DNA from: Globodera rostochiensis
Lineage: Eukaryota; Nematoda; Chromadorea; Rhabditida; Heteroderidae
Length of the DNA stretch: 64,000 nucleotides
Assembly: GCA_018350325.1 (NCBI GenBank)
Contig: JAEVLN010000018.1
Span: forward strand, 1,120,185 to 1,184,184
Direction of reading: 5' to 3'
Notes under the pieces: model-generated
What the model saw: only the letters and a program-made list of their open reading frames with translations
Database searches by the model: none
Told to the model about the DNA's origin: nothing
Program-made: the position numbers and the translations under genes
Shown here: positions 45,138 through 56,774 of the stretch, in pieces
Layout of the letters: every line of letters begins with the position of its first letter
How positions within the stretch are numbered: position 1 is the stretch's first letter

Positions 45138-48100
45138 ATGATTGTCAAAAATATATTTATTTTAACGATTATATTTGTCGTAAGTGTTCTAGCGTCTGGC
45201 ACATCACAGCTAATCAAACCATTTTCAAAAGACGATGAAAAAGATATCGGAAAATACCATTTGGCACAGGTAAAATGGCGCTAAATTTTAATTTAATATT
45301 TAGAAAATATTGTCAAATAATTTGAATTGATTTTTAATCATTTTTAAATAGTTTATGATTGTCTATAGTCGTGATTTTGTAATTAGTTCATAAAACTATA
45401 ATTAGTTATTAGGGAATAATTTAGATCAACCCGGCGGGAAAATACAAAGTGATTGTTTGGCATAAAATTATCGACGAGAAAAATGGACAAATTTACGATA
45501 AAATATTCGTTCCGAGTTCAAAGAGTTCTGCCACAAAAAAAGTTTTGAAATATGACCAAAACAATTTCAATGATTATGCGCAATATTTTGAACACTTTCA
45601 CAATGTCGAAACTGACGAAATGGGCCAATTTCTGATAGAGAAAAATGGTCGAGTTGATGAAAAAACATTGGCTAACGGCTGTTACAATTTCACCATAACG
45701 CCGATGAAAGGAACGGTATTTTTTTAAATTTAATAATATTCTATAATATATGTCGGCGAATTAATTGTCCTATTTGAAAATATTCAAAAAATACGAGGAG
45801 CTATTATTTTGCTATCTTCGCACAATGAATTTTAGTAATCGAATTATATGAAATCCTCTTTCTTTCAAGAAAAATTTTAGTTTGAGAAATGGAATTTTTA
45901 AATTTTACTAGGAAAATTCGAAAAATCCTAATATTCAAACTAGTGTGAATCGATGGGGGAATGTTGATGGGAAAAAGCGCTTCGCGCTCAAGGACTTCGT
46001 TGCTAGCAAATGCAAGTGATTTCGTGCATTTTAGATGGTTTTTTGGATATTTTTAAATTTGGCCAGAAAATTGAGCCCAAAATCTGGTCTATTTTGGTTT
46101 TTCAGAACACCAAATTCTGGTGCATTCTGGATTTCCAGAACCTCAAGTAATAAATACTAAATTTGTTACGGTTGGTCGCCGGCAGAACACAATATTTACA
46201 TTTAAAATCTCCATTTTTGGTAATTTTAAACCGTTCAAAAACCGGTTTAAAGGCGAAGCAACAAAAAAATTTTGATTGTTCTATCGGTTTCAGCACCTAA
46301 GAAACCCTATAAAAGTGGTTTTGATTGATTTCGAGTCTGGGAGTTATGATCCATATTTACCAAAAAAAAATATTCCGTTTTATTTTCTAATCGAATTTCT
46401 TGCATTCCAATTCGGACCTATTCACAAGACGATTTTTATTTACATATTTATTTTTAAATAAGTTGCTCGTAGTGTTTAAATATTTTTTATTTGGGGTTGA
46501 ATTTAAATTGCACATTAAAATGACCGGATTTTTAAATATGCTCGAATCGGTAACTCGGGCTGCCCGATTTGAATTTTGCACAATTTCATATTTTAGCTCT
46601 AAAATTTAATAAACCCCGATCCCGGTCCCCTTACTTAAAAATTGAGAGTAAAATATATATTAACGATTCAAAATAGCTAAAATTTCGAGTTAAAGCCTTT
46701 AATTAATTTCATGAAGGACATGCTTTGTTACAAGTGCAAAAAGCAAAAAGCGTACTTCAATTTTAGCTACTGCTCCGGTTTAAGCACAAGATGGCATCAT
46801 GGCCGCTCTTACTTTTACCAAATCCAGCTGCTCAACACAACACCTAAATTGCACAAGGATTTATTAGTGTTGCCCAAACATTTCGGAAAATGGCATTCAA
46901 AATCTCAAAAAACCAACTTTTTAAGATCAATAAACAAAAATGTGTACCTATTTTTATAAAATTCTCGCAATTTTTCTCTTTTTTGGACCAAAAAGCGTTT
47001 TATTAGGACAATTTTGAAGAGAGTTATGTTAACTTCTGGTGCATTCTGCATTTCCAGAACATTAAATAACAAATTCTGGTGCATGCTGATTTTCCGTAAA
47101 CTTAATTCTGGTTCATATTGTCTTTCCCGAAAACCTAATTCTGATCCGAGGATTTCCAGAACATCAAATAACATTCTGGTTCGTGCTGGCTTTCCGGAAA
47201 CCTAATTCTGGTCTATATTGGTATTCCGAAACACCAAATTCTGGTCTATATTGGTATTCCGAAACACCAAATTCTGGTCTATATTGGTATTCCGAAACAC
47301 CAAATTCTGGTCATATTGGTTTTCCGGAACACCAAATTCTGGTCCTGTTGACTTTCCGGACCAGCAAATTCTGGTGCATTCTGGATTTCCAGAAGTACAA
47401 ATTCTGGTGTATGTTGATTTTCCGGAACATCAAAATTGCATGTGTTTTCGACACATTTGACTTGTTTTTGTTTGTGTTTCCCACTCATTTGACTTGTTTT
47501 GTGTTTTTAGAAGTGTCAAATTGCTGAATTGTTTGTGTTTTCAACACATTTGATGTTTTTGTTTACGTTTCCCACTCATATGACTTATTTTGTGTTTGTG
47601 TTTTGGGATTAAATGACTGAATATTTGTGTTTCTCACACATTTGACTTGTTTTGGGTTTGTGCTTTGGGATTAAATGAGTGAATGTTTGTGTTTTCAACA
47701 CATTTGACTTGTTTTGTGTGTGTATTTTGGGATTAAATGAGTGAATGTTTGTGTTTTCAACACATTTGACTTGTTTTGGGTTTGTGCTTTGGGATTAAAT
47801 GAGTGAATGTTTGTGTTTTCAACACATTTGACTTGTTTTGTGTGTGTATTTTGGGATTAAATGAGTGAATGTTGTGTTTTCAACACATTTGTGTTGTTTT
47901 GTGCTTGGATTTTGGGATTAAATGACTGAATGTTTGTGTTTTCAACACATTTGTGTTGTTTTGTGCTTGGATTTTGGGATTAAATGACTGACTGTTTGTG
48001 TTTTCAACACATTTGACTTGTTTTGTGTTTGTGTTTTGGGATTAAATGACTGAATTCCGGGACAGCAAAATTCTGGTGAATTCTGGATTCATACTGTCTT

Positions 48101-50343
48101 ACTGGAAAACCTTTTCAAACGCTTCTGATGCAAAACTCCAAAACCTGTTGCGCACATACAGTACACCATTCGATGAAGCGCACAAAGATCTACCAGAATG
48201 CAAAACATTGCTAAGAGCTGCGGGCAAACAAAAAAAAGTTAAAGACAAAAAACAAAATTTGTCCCTCCGACCCAGCAATTTTTGCCAATTTTTGCAGATC
48301 ACAGTTTTGTCCTGATCAAAAAGTGATCGGTTGCGAACTTGTTACATTCCAACTTAAAATCCTCCCAGCCAGCGCTAAGCGATTAAAGCAAAAATAAAAA
48401 ATTTCGTAACAGTAAGACTGCACTTTGTACCCGCAACTCGGCTTCTGGGCTTCACCTGGCCACCTGCGGTCCATGCGAACATTTTTCCCAAATGCGCGCC
48501 AAAAAGTTGCTTACCCAATGTGCGAGTGTCGGCGCGCCTCCGGCGCGCCGAAAGCTCAAAATTAGTTTTTAAGTACGAAACACAAGTTTATACTAAGATA
48601 TATAGGAAGGAAAATAATACGCCGACCATAATATACATACATACCTTCGTCGCAACAAACTCCTTCATGTAAAGTACATAATTTAGGCATACTTTTGATT
48701 AAAAAAAGGCCTTTGCGGCTGGAAAGATTTGCTTAAACTAAAAAATTGAATTAATAAGGTCCAGAAATATTTATTTAAATTATGTAAATTCAAAATTTGC
48801 TTTTATTCATAGCATTTAATGCAAATGAGCAAATACGAGCAAGCATTTGAATGGCAGAAAATTTACGCACAAAATATTCAAAAACCGGTGGATTCCTTGT
48901 GCAATTTTAACGCAGAAAAGCGATGCATAATCAATTATTTTGAAACTTTTGATGAGCGAATATCTTGCCTTACAAATTTAATGTTTATTTGGCTTTCTCA
49001 CAAGTTTTATGGTGCCATGCCGGAAAGAGTGAGTCTTTATTGTCATTAAAAAAGGAATGGCATCGGTCGGGCAACGCAACCCCCAAATACCCCGCTTTTT
49101 TGATGTCGGATACCCTTTAACCAATTCCCGAATACCTGTTTTGTGTAATCAGAATCGGTATTATTGTCTAACCCTACAAAAATGATTATAACAATTTTCA
49201 TATCAATTACTATTTTTTAAAATTATTCACTAGTATATCGTCACAAAAGGCTGATTTAACTATATTTAAATTTTTAGATCAATTTCTTCCTGATCGCAAT
49301 TTTTAATGATGTCATTCATGAAGCTAAAAAGAAAAGTGAGATTTCTGAGAAAATGACATCAGATGATGCCACAATTCTCGGCATTATTTGGACTTACCTT
49401 GCTGCAGCTATTGAATCAGAGAGATTATTGCCGCGAATTCGAATGGTCGATGATCAGATGGTGGAATTGATCAACGATTTCTGTAAAATTAACAAAATAT
49501 TTCTGCTTGAGCACGACGATTTGAAAAACAAATTAAAGGTTTTATATGATAAGTTTATAAAAATTCCTATAGTTTTAATGCCTATTTTGCGATTGTTACG
49601 GTGCTTAAAGTTGATACGCAAACATTTTCTTTAGAGAAAATACAATTACAATTCATTTTGCGAACAATGGCCATCCAAACTTGAGGAATTAGCGCAATTT
49701 AACAATAAATCAGCAGTTTTGAACGCTTTCCATAGCTGGATTTACTCCAAAAATTCAATATTTCAATCAATTCTTAAAAAACATGGCAACTCATCGTTAA
49801 ATTCTGTTGACAATGTTACACAAAAAATTATAACTTTTTGGCTTTCAATGTTCTCATGGTGGTTTAACATTTATGTGACTTCGCCATGGCTTCAGCTTGA
49901 CATCGAATTATTCCATCAAATTGGTAAATTAAATTTGTTTAAATTAAAATGAACAACAACAAAAAAAAACATTTTCAGGAACATTATTTGTTGATGCAAA
50001 AAGCAAACAAATTCTTACCTCAACCAAAATCCGTGGTGGCATTCTGACTTTGCTGGATCGAATTTGTTCGGATGTCTGTTCTGATTCTTGCAATTTTTAT
50101 GCCAATAATGAAGAACGGCATCATCACATTGTGAATCTTTGGAAGGAACAATTATGTGACAGTGGCCACAAATTCAAGGTACAGAAAATATTCATTTGAA
50201 TAATGGACACAGTAATTTCCATATTATTATAGCACGACGTGCCATCAATTAGGCGAACGTTTTCCAATCTGATCAAGGGTGCCAAAGATAAGAAGAATGA
50301 GGTGGCGGCATTTGCCCGCACCAGTAGTAACCCGTTGAACTGA
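45138..50343 (+). CDS. Unrecognised secreted protein, copy 2 (499 aa)
   Basis: Paralogue of the gene at 39077. Exons: 45138-45269, 45425-45715, 48813-49028, 49278-49538, 49635-49923, 49979-50178 and 50233-50343 (1500 bases). The signal peptide is MIVKNIFILTIIFVVSVLAS. Exon 6 is one codon longer than in copy 1 and the C-terminus reads RTSSNPLN before a native TGA. Intron 2 is 3.1 kb because of a broken foldback element and a 2.7-kb insertion. In exon 5 the sequence TTTTCTTTAG precedes AGAAAATAC. Read as exon this would be a stop codon (copy 1 has CAG), but as a splice acceptor it gives an intact frame in the same phase. The secreted role is inferred only from the signal peptide. Confidence 0.72.
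47030..47440. repeat. 33-bp tandem repeat, CACCAAATTCTGGTCTATAT unit
   Basis: Near-perfect units of 33 bases (TTCCGAAACACCAAATTCTG plus GTCTATATTGGTA) at 47210-47340, with more diverged CATTCTGGATTTCCAGAAC relatives on either side and at 46090-46140 and 48060-48100. Open frames across it are repeat by-products. Confidence 0.8.
47440..48052. repeat. About 62-bp tandem repeat, TTTTCAACACATTTGACTTG unit
   Basis: About ten units of about 62 bases each, of the form GTTTTCAACACATTTGACTT, GTTTTGTGTTTGTGTTTTGG and GATTAAATGACTGAATGTTT. They directly follow the 33-bp array inside the insertion that enlarges the intron. Confidence 0.85.
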
Positions 50344-50517
50344 AGTCCATCAACCAACGATCATATTAGCGATTATTAATTTTATCGGTTCTATTTTCTT
50401 GATCGATATAGCATAAATGTTTCATTTGCATCAAAAAAGCATACTAAATAGTGCAATTGTTAATTTAATTTATATTCAAGCAAATCTAAGGCATAGGTTT
50501 TTTAATTTGTTTTTTCT

Positions 50518-50706
50518 TTACGGTTCCACGGTTCCGGTTCCAAAGCGGTTCCGGATTTTGCCGGTTCCGCGGTTCCGGTTCCAAAGCGGTTCCGGATTTT
50601 GGCGGTTCCGGGAACCGGTTCCAAAACCGGTTCCGATTTTTTTGCGGTTCCGCGGTTCCGGTTCCGGAACCGGTTCCCGGAACCGTTGGAACCGGCACCG
50701 GGAAAA
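50518..50706. repeat. GGTTCCGGAACCGG arm repeat
   Basis: Degenerate palindromic words (GCGGTTCCGGTTCC, GGAACCGGTTCC) in both orientations over 190 bases, like the arms of the other non-autonomous elements. It lies just after the duplicated secreted-protein gene. Ends and duplication not identified. All frames are open by composition only. Confidence 0.65.
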
Positions 50707-51193
50707 CACTGGTTTAAAATGAAAACAAAAATGAACCCCAACTTGTGCACATTCATTGCTTTCCGACGTTGGCCAACATATTTTTGAGGAGTGGGAGACG
50801 AGGATTAGATTTTTCGGTTATACGACCCCCTCCCCAAATTTGCTGGAAACATCATACCTATATGGGGGTTTTAAGGGTGCCGATCACGAATCTGACAATA
50901 TTTTTAAGATCTGACAACATCAAAGATTTTGAAAATCTGAATATTTTTTACCATTAATACCCAAAACCGGTTTTATAGGGTTTCTTGGGTGATGAAAACG
51001 ATGGAATAAGCAAAATTTTAGCGGGCTTGACCGTTAAACCGGTTTTTTGAAACAGTTCAAATTTTGAAAACCATAGCGGGACTTTTGGTCAAAAGTTCGT
51101 TAGGCTTAGGCCTAAGCGGCCCTGCGCTTAGGATTCGTTAGGCTTAGGTCGTCCAGAGCTTAGGGGTTCATCTCAGGGTGGTACCGAGGATTA
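50707..51193. other. No gene seen
   Basis: Mixed intergenic sequence with no supported coding exon. GTTAGGCTTAGGCCTAAGC near 51101 contains two copies of the nematode telomere hexamer TTAGGC, too few to count as a telomeric tract. Confidence 0.45.
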
Positions 51194-51980
51194 CCGTATT
51201 TTCTCTACATATTAGTAACCCCGGGGTTACTATTGTTCAAACCCCCCTCGAGGGGGGGGGGGTCACGTTTAGAGAGGGGGCTTCAAATGGAGAGGGGGTT
51301 ACTATTTTTCAATGTATTTTTTTGAAAATTATTTACATAATTTGAAATTTTATACCGCTTATTTTGCGGTAGATTAACCAATCTCCCTGCAAAGATAGCA
51401 GTTTTGCTCTTGCTTTTACCATTCTCTGATGTTCTGAATATCTATTTTAAAGCATCGAAGTTGTTTGCTTAATTGAATGGGATTTGATGAAGTTGACGAT
51501 TTCGAAATTTTCTCCGATTCTTCGTCACTTATTTTTTTTTAGTAAATGCTGAACTTTAACGTAAATAGTAATGGCAATAAAATTTTAAATTCGACTAGAC
51601 CCGGGCCGTACCCAGAAAAATTTCCATCGATGTACGGACGTCCTGGCGTCGTGGGAACATCCCTCAGCCTCGTGACAGGCGCACTTTTTGACAAAGATTT
51701 AAATATTTTTTTAGGTGAGTCCACTCAAGTGAATCGGTGTCATGTGGTTTGTCTTTTTGCAAGTCGGTTGTTGTGTTGCGGGTTCGAATCCCGGGACTTA
51801 CTTATTTTAAAAAACGAATTCCAAGAGCCATATTGTCTTGTTAATTTCCCGCAAAAGTTGAAAATTTTCAGAAAATATATCGTACTTAATTTTTACAACT
51901 CACGGCTTGGAAGAGGGAGGGGGTCACAATTAGAGAAGGGGCTTCAAATGGTGAGGGGGTTACTAATAAAGAAAATACGG
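51194..51980. mobile_element. Mariner-like inverted-repeat element, TA TSD
   Basis: Bounded by TA (51192-51193 and 51981-51982). The ends are CCGTATTTTCTCTACATATT and the inverted TTACTAATAAAGAAAATACGG. A G-rich pair (GAGAGGGGGCTTCAAATGG and GAGAAGGGGCTTCAAATGG) appears in the same orientation at each end. It carries a tRNA-like segment (51715-51802). The frame at 51546-52034 has no recognisable domain. Confidence 0.75.
51715..51802 (+). other. tRNA-like sequence inside transposable element
   Basis: The acceptor GTGAGTC pairs with GACTTAC. The T arm GCGGG TTCGAAT CCCGG pairs except at its base and contains a perfect B box (GGTTCGAATCC). A TTTG/CAAG stem could form the anticodon arm with an eight-base loop, leaving a long variable region. 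The D arm and A box are poor, so it is a tRNA-derived relic rather than a working tRNA. Confidence 0.45.
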
Positions 51981-51982
51981 TA

Positions 51983-52679
51983 TGCCAACCTCATTTTTTC
52001 ATTAGGACTCACCCCTTGCTCGGCATCCGTTTAAAAAATGCCTTTTACGCCGTCACCGCCCGTTGATCGGGATGCCATCACAATGCCCACAAGGTCGCTA
52101 AACAACATTTTGTACTGTGAAAATAAAATACCTCCCACCTGTCAGCTCGAAATATGTTTTGGTGCTACATTTTTGTTTAGATTAAGCTTTTATATGAAAA
52201 TGAATGAAAAAAAGTCCGGCGGTTCCATCGGTGGATTTTAATGAAAATTGGTCTATTGTAAAACAAATTTGAGAAACATTCCAAAAAATCAAAAAAAGTT
52301 CAAGCCACGGCGCTTACAAAGCTAAATTTGAGAAACATTCCAAAAAATCAAAAAATGTTCAAAACCCATAAAGCCACGGCTTACAAAGCTGAGTTAAATT
52401 ATTTGTTGTCGGTTAAATAAAGATTCTGCAAATGAGGCTACTTGTAACAAAAATAAAGCTTTTAATATTTTGATTTTGGGAGACTAGGTTGGATATAACA
52501 CCGTTAAGCCAGGACTCTTATTGAAAATTTTGCATATTAAGAATTCTCTCCTTGTTTGCTGGAGATTTTTTTCCCCATAATAAGACTAGTTTTTTTACAG
52601 TTGAAAAGATAGAATTACTTAAAATTTTTATCAGGAAATATAAACAAAAATGCAATTATTTATTTTCCTTTTAAAACAT
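51983..52679. other. No gene seen
   Basis: Intergenic. GAGAAACATTCCAAAAAATC occurs twice (52269 and 52329) as a 60-base partial tandem duplication. No exon supported. Confidence 0.5.
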
Positions 52680-52798
52680 TTCAGCGCTGCTCTGATGCCG
52701 TCTGCTCTTTGTGCAACGGTTCCATGCCCATGCATTTTCGTCAATAGAAGTTTGAGGATGCCTAAAAAATTTATTAATTTAAATTTACTTAATAAAAA
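52680..52798. repeat. 3' flank conserved with 63541-63656
   Basis: GCTCTTTGTGCAACGGTTCC, ATGCCCATGCATTTTCGTCA and the rest up to the stop codon recur next to the third HTH locus. This shows the two genes were copied together with their downstream sequence. Confidence 0.75.
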
Positions 52799-54952
52799 TT
52801 ACACAAACGGCAGAACATCTTCATCAGGTGAATCAGAGTCAATATTGTTTGCGGGAACTAAAATAATTTAAATAAAGCAAATAAATTTGAGAATCGCATA
52901 CCTTAATTATAATAATTATAATTAATTTACATTCATTTGCCACGTTTAATTTTGCTATGTTTTTAAAAATATTAATTTTTTTCCAAGCACAATTTACACG
53001 AAATATTTGGTTAAAGTTGATCTTTTAAAGATGCCATTTTATTTATTTTGCTATTTTTTAGATCGAATTATTTTAATTGTAATTATATTTACTTTTGTTT
53101 TTAACTTTTCTAATCCATAGATTAATAGTTCGTTTAGGAATGTTTAATTTTGCTGCAATATCCTCTCGAGAAAGGTGCGGGTTCTCTTTTATCATTTTCA
53201 AATATTTCTTAATAAACATTAATCGATCTAATTCGGTAAAACAATGGAATTCTAAATTTTTAAAATTAAATTTTAATTATAATTCGTTATTACTTGATAT
53301 TCCAAATTCTTGTTTCCATCGCCATATTGTTGCCGTACTAACACCTATTTCTTTTGCTATTTTATATTCCGCGTCATAATTTGACCATTTCGCTTTTCCA
53401 TTATTTCTGTTTTTGTTTTTTTCTAATTTCTTAAGAATTTTCAGCTTTTCTTCTTGTGAATAATGTTTGAAGTCTTAAAAAATAAACAATTTTAATTTTT
53501 GATAAATATAAATTAATATAATTTGTTGATCAATTGATTAAGAATGTAAGCTTGTTATTTTAAATTCTTATTTTATTTGTTAATTTTAATATGCATCAAA
53601 AAAGCTTACAATTTTTGCCAAATTTTATCTTCCAAGTATGAATTGTTTGCTTACGTACGCCTAATTCACGTGCAATTTCATCTTCTATTTCTGTTAGTTT
53701 TGTGAATTTATTTTTTCCAATGCGTTTTTCTTTTAAATTGTCAAATTTTTTAATAATTTTTTCGCGCTGATCATCAGACAGCCTTTTTGATTGATATTTG
53801 GACTTTTTAATGCCTAAATTATATTTCTATTCAAAGAATTTATCATTTTTCAATTTACATTCGAAAGTCTAATAGATTTATCATCAAAAAAATAATTTCA
53901 TTTCTTTTTTAAATAAACTCACCAATTCCAAATTTAAGTTTCCAATTTATTATTGTACGCAAGCATACACCCAATTCCTTAGCAATTTTTTCCAATTTGC
54001 TTTTTGGTGTACTGCCAAATTCTTTTGCTAAGCATTCCTTTTTTTCCAAAAATGTTTTCAAAATTTGTTTCCTTTCGTAATCGGATATCACTCCTGTAAA
54101 TAAAAAAAATTGGTTAACAACCTTTTTGATTGATAATTGGACTTTTTAATGCCTAAATTATCATTAATCGAAACCCTAAATAGCTTTTATTATCAAAAAA
54201 ATTACTTTATGTTATTTTTGCTCAAAATGACAAAAATAAATAAACTCACCAATTCCAAATTGAAACTTCCAATGTTTGATTGTTCGCAAGCATGTACCCA
54301 ATTCCCTAGCAATCTCTTCCAATTTGCTTTTTGGTGTACGGCCAAATTGTTTTGCTAAGCGTTCACTTTTTTCCAAGAATTTTTTCAAAATTATTTTCTT
54401 TTCGTAATCGGGTATTACTTCTGTAAATAAAATAAGGTTTTAATCTTTATCAAATTATAAAAATATAATTTAAAAATACATACTTTTTATTATTTTCTTT
54501 TTAGATTTTTGCTGCTCTTCGTTTGATAAAGAATCACTTTTTTCTTCAATATCGTTGCTTTTTTCATAAACGGAATCGCCAGGACTGCCATTTGATTCTT
54601 TGTCGGACAAATATTCTTCTTGATCTTGAACTGTACCTCGCTGTGGCCCATATTTAACTTGAACTGCTCCATCATCTGTTTCATGTTTTACTTGAACTGC
54701 TCCATCATCTGTTTCATGTTTTACTTGAACTGCTCCATCATCTGTTTCATGTTTTACTTGAACTGCTCCATCATCTGTTTCATGTTTTACTTGTACTGCT
54801 CCATCATTTGCTTCTTGTTTTATTTGAACAGCTCCATAATATTCTCTACCGTAATCGCCAGTTTCTTCATAAGGTTCATCTTTAATTCTTAATACTCTAA
54901 ACGCCGATGCTTGTTTTCTTCCTCCAAATGATTGTTTTTCATAAGGCTCAAC
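52799..54952 (-). CDS. Multi-HTH protein with psi-K-x-E repeats, locus 1 (5' end unresolved)
   Basis: Not a recognised family. Exons on the minus strand: 54952-54484, 54420-54250, 54093-53923, 53813-53610, 53473-53294, 53251-53093 and 52857-52799, giving 470 residues. The first listed exon has RIKDEP, QIKQEA and four tandem VKHETDDGAVQ units, all psi-K-x-E motifs typical of SUMO acceptors, then an acidic/basic linker. Each of the next five exons encodes one helix-turn-helix module of the form IAxELGVxxxTIxxWKxxFGI, as in transposases and homeodomain-like binders. Each is bounded by phase-1 introns. A short acidic tail ends DSDSPDEDVLPFV. DNA binding is inferred. The start codon is not found: sequence upstream of 54952 is repeat-rich. 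It is paralogous to 59949-61960 and 63657-64000. Confidence 0.72.
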
Positions 54953-55255
54953 CTTAAATTAAAATAAATAAATTACATGAACAAGGTGCCTGATTCGTTC
55001 CCTACCAATCGTTCCACCCCCCTATTCGTTTCTTTTTCCACGATTTATTACTATCAAATTTTGTGATTCAATTTTGAACTCGATAACTGAATGGAACGGA
55101 TTGGCCAGGAACAAATTGTTTAGGCATTTTTCCGAAAATTCTTGAAGAAATTCAATATTTCAGGAACTTTTTCCCAAAATTTCTTAAGAAAAATGCAATA
55201 AAAACGAAAAATGTACCCTCAAAATGACTTTTTCTTTGACCAAAAATCCACCCCC
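54953..55255. other. Upstream of HTH locus 1; no exon seen
   Basis: Contains CGTTCCCTACCAATCGTTCC followed by a C run, suggestive of an inserted element end. No signal-peptide exon like that of locus 2 was found here. Confidence 0.4.
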
Positions 55256-55505
55256 AAAGATCAACATTTTCCCTAAAATTTTTTGATTTGATATTTTTTA
55301 TAAAATTTTCAAAAACGTGTAAAAAATAATACATTTACAAAGAGCAAAATTAATAAAGATTGACGAAGGGTTTTACGCATAAAATGACTGGATTTGGTTA
55401 GTTTTTGCACATTTTTAAATAAATTTTTTGGCACTTATTGGGGTTTTTGGTCAATATTTTAAGTCAATATTTCGCGTTTTTTAGTCAATATAAATCCGGA
55501 CCCTA
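55256..55505. repeat. Dispersed repeat, copy 2 (pair with 5168-5425)
   Basis: Same orientation and order as 5168-5425, ending TTAGTCAATATAAATCCGGA. See that entry. Confidence 0.7.
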
Positions 55506-56602
55506 CATATAACATACTTTTTGATTTGGTTTTAAATTTTGTGTTGGAGTATCTTTCGTTGAAAAATTGTTCTTCCACAATTCTGCAAAAATATCATTGG
55601 GTGACGACAATAATTTATTTGTTAAGTAAAAATAAATAAAAACATATAAGAGATACGTCATAATAAAATTATCTAAAACTTTAGTTGAAATGACTATCAT
55701 ATTAATAGTATTTCTCAATTTCCTTTTTAAATATAGTTCATTTGTTTTCAAATATTTTATTTTATTTTATTTTAATCAAAAATTTTATTTTATATTTTAG
55801 AACAATTATTATTTTTATTTTGTTTTACATTTATCAAAGTTGCAGTTGATCTAACCCGAAGAGATAAAAAAAAAATAGTTTGAGAAATTTTAAATAAACT
55901 TGAAAGCAGAGAAGTAGCATAGTTATTTATATAATGAACTAAAATGTGTTTAACATATTATATGCACACGAATTCCTTGTGAAAAACCACGACTTCATGG
56001 TGTTTGGTGGTTTTGTCCATCCGCTTGGCCAATTAATTAAATCTTGAAAAAGAGACAAATAGCTTAGAAATAAATGTGGGCAATTGAATCATCCATAAAT
56101 TTTCAATATTTGCTATAATATTTATTCAAACAAGAATTCCTCATGAAAACCACGATTGAATGTAGACTTTGCCGTTGGTGGCTTTGGCAAGAAGATTCGT
56201 CCGTATGACCCAAATTATTTGCCATTGACATATTCGATGACAAAATTTTAAAGTAAACAAAAATCCTTCAGCACCTTCTTACGTAAATTGATGAATGATT
56301 AGCTCAGATCTTCGTCGTCCAAACTCTCAGCCTGGTTTTCAAGCATTTGTTCCGATCAGTCCATACAGCGCTCGCTGCACGCAATCGCATTTTGATTGAG
56401 GCCAATCCGAAAAGCCGCACATTCAGCAACCTCGCAATTTTGAAAAATTTTGGAGTTCCAATTTTTTTAATAATTCTCTAACTCAAATTGATGCAATTAA
56501 AAAACCCAGTCACATTCAAATTATGGTTAAGCTACAATTGTGCAAGTTTTCTTGGAAACAAACTTTTCCGAAGATCATCTGAAATTCTTTCCGCGTTTTA
56601 AT
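55506..56602. other. No gene seen; possible decayed coding fragments
   Basis: GAATTCCTTGTGAAAAACCA (55970) and GAATTCCTCATGAAAACCAC (56134) begin two related blocks. On the minus strand, 56300-56440 reads EVAECAAFRIGLNQNAIACS and ends LESLDDEDLS-like, broken by a stop. This may be a dead exon, but nothing links it to a family. Confidence 0.35.
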
Positions 56603-56720
56603 TAGAGACCGACCGATCGAGATTCTTGATAAAGATTTCGGTAAATCTCGACGAGATTTTTTCGAGATTCTCGAACGAAATCACGATCGAAAAAGATTTG
56701 ATCTGTTTTTGTTAAGAAGC
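56603..56720. mobile_element. Truncated relative of the element at 42354
   Basis: Begins TAGAGACCGACCGATCGAGA and continues with the same CTCGACGAGATTTTTTCGAG and GATTTGATCTGTTTTTGTTA order as the left arm of 42354-43118, then stops matching. No right end or duplication was found. Confidence 0.75.
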
Positions 56721-56774
56721 CCCTAAAGACCTGCCTTTTTTTAGGATCCAATGAATATTTGTAATGAGTGCACT

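Larger units (their letters stand above)
45752..48619. mobile_element. Foldback element split by a 2.7-kb repeat-rich insertion
   Basis: The left part (GTCGGCGAATTAATTG to AATCCTAATATTCAAA, 45752-45945) and the right end (ATAATACGCCGAC, about 48607-48619) match the intact foldback at 39671-40451. Bases 45946-48606 are absent from the paralogue. The insert carries repeats (see next entries) and a GC-rich palindrome GGCGCGCCTCCGGCGCGCC near 48531. No coding exon was recognised in it. Confidence 0.65.

Noticed and set aside
50417..50787. Several overlapping open frames rich in Pro/Arg/Asn/Gly
   Set aside because: They all arise from the GGTTCCGGAACC word repeat, open in every frame.
51101..51155. 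Interstitial telomere sequence (TTAGGC)
   Set aside because: Only two adjacent hexamers plus scattered variants; expected by chance in this composition.
51546..52034. 162-residue open frame
   Set aside because: Crosses a tRNA-like sequence and the end of an inverted-repeat element; no domain or splice support.
54620..54892. Plus-strand 90-residue frame with repeated NCSIICFMFYL
   Set aside because: Antisense of the psi-K-x-E repeat exon, whose splice context and paralogue support the minus strand.
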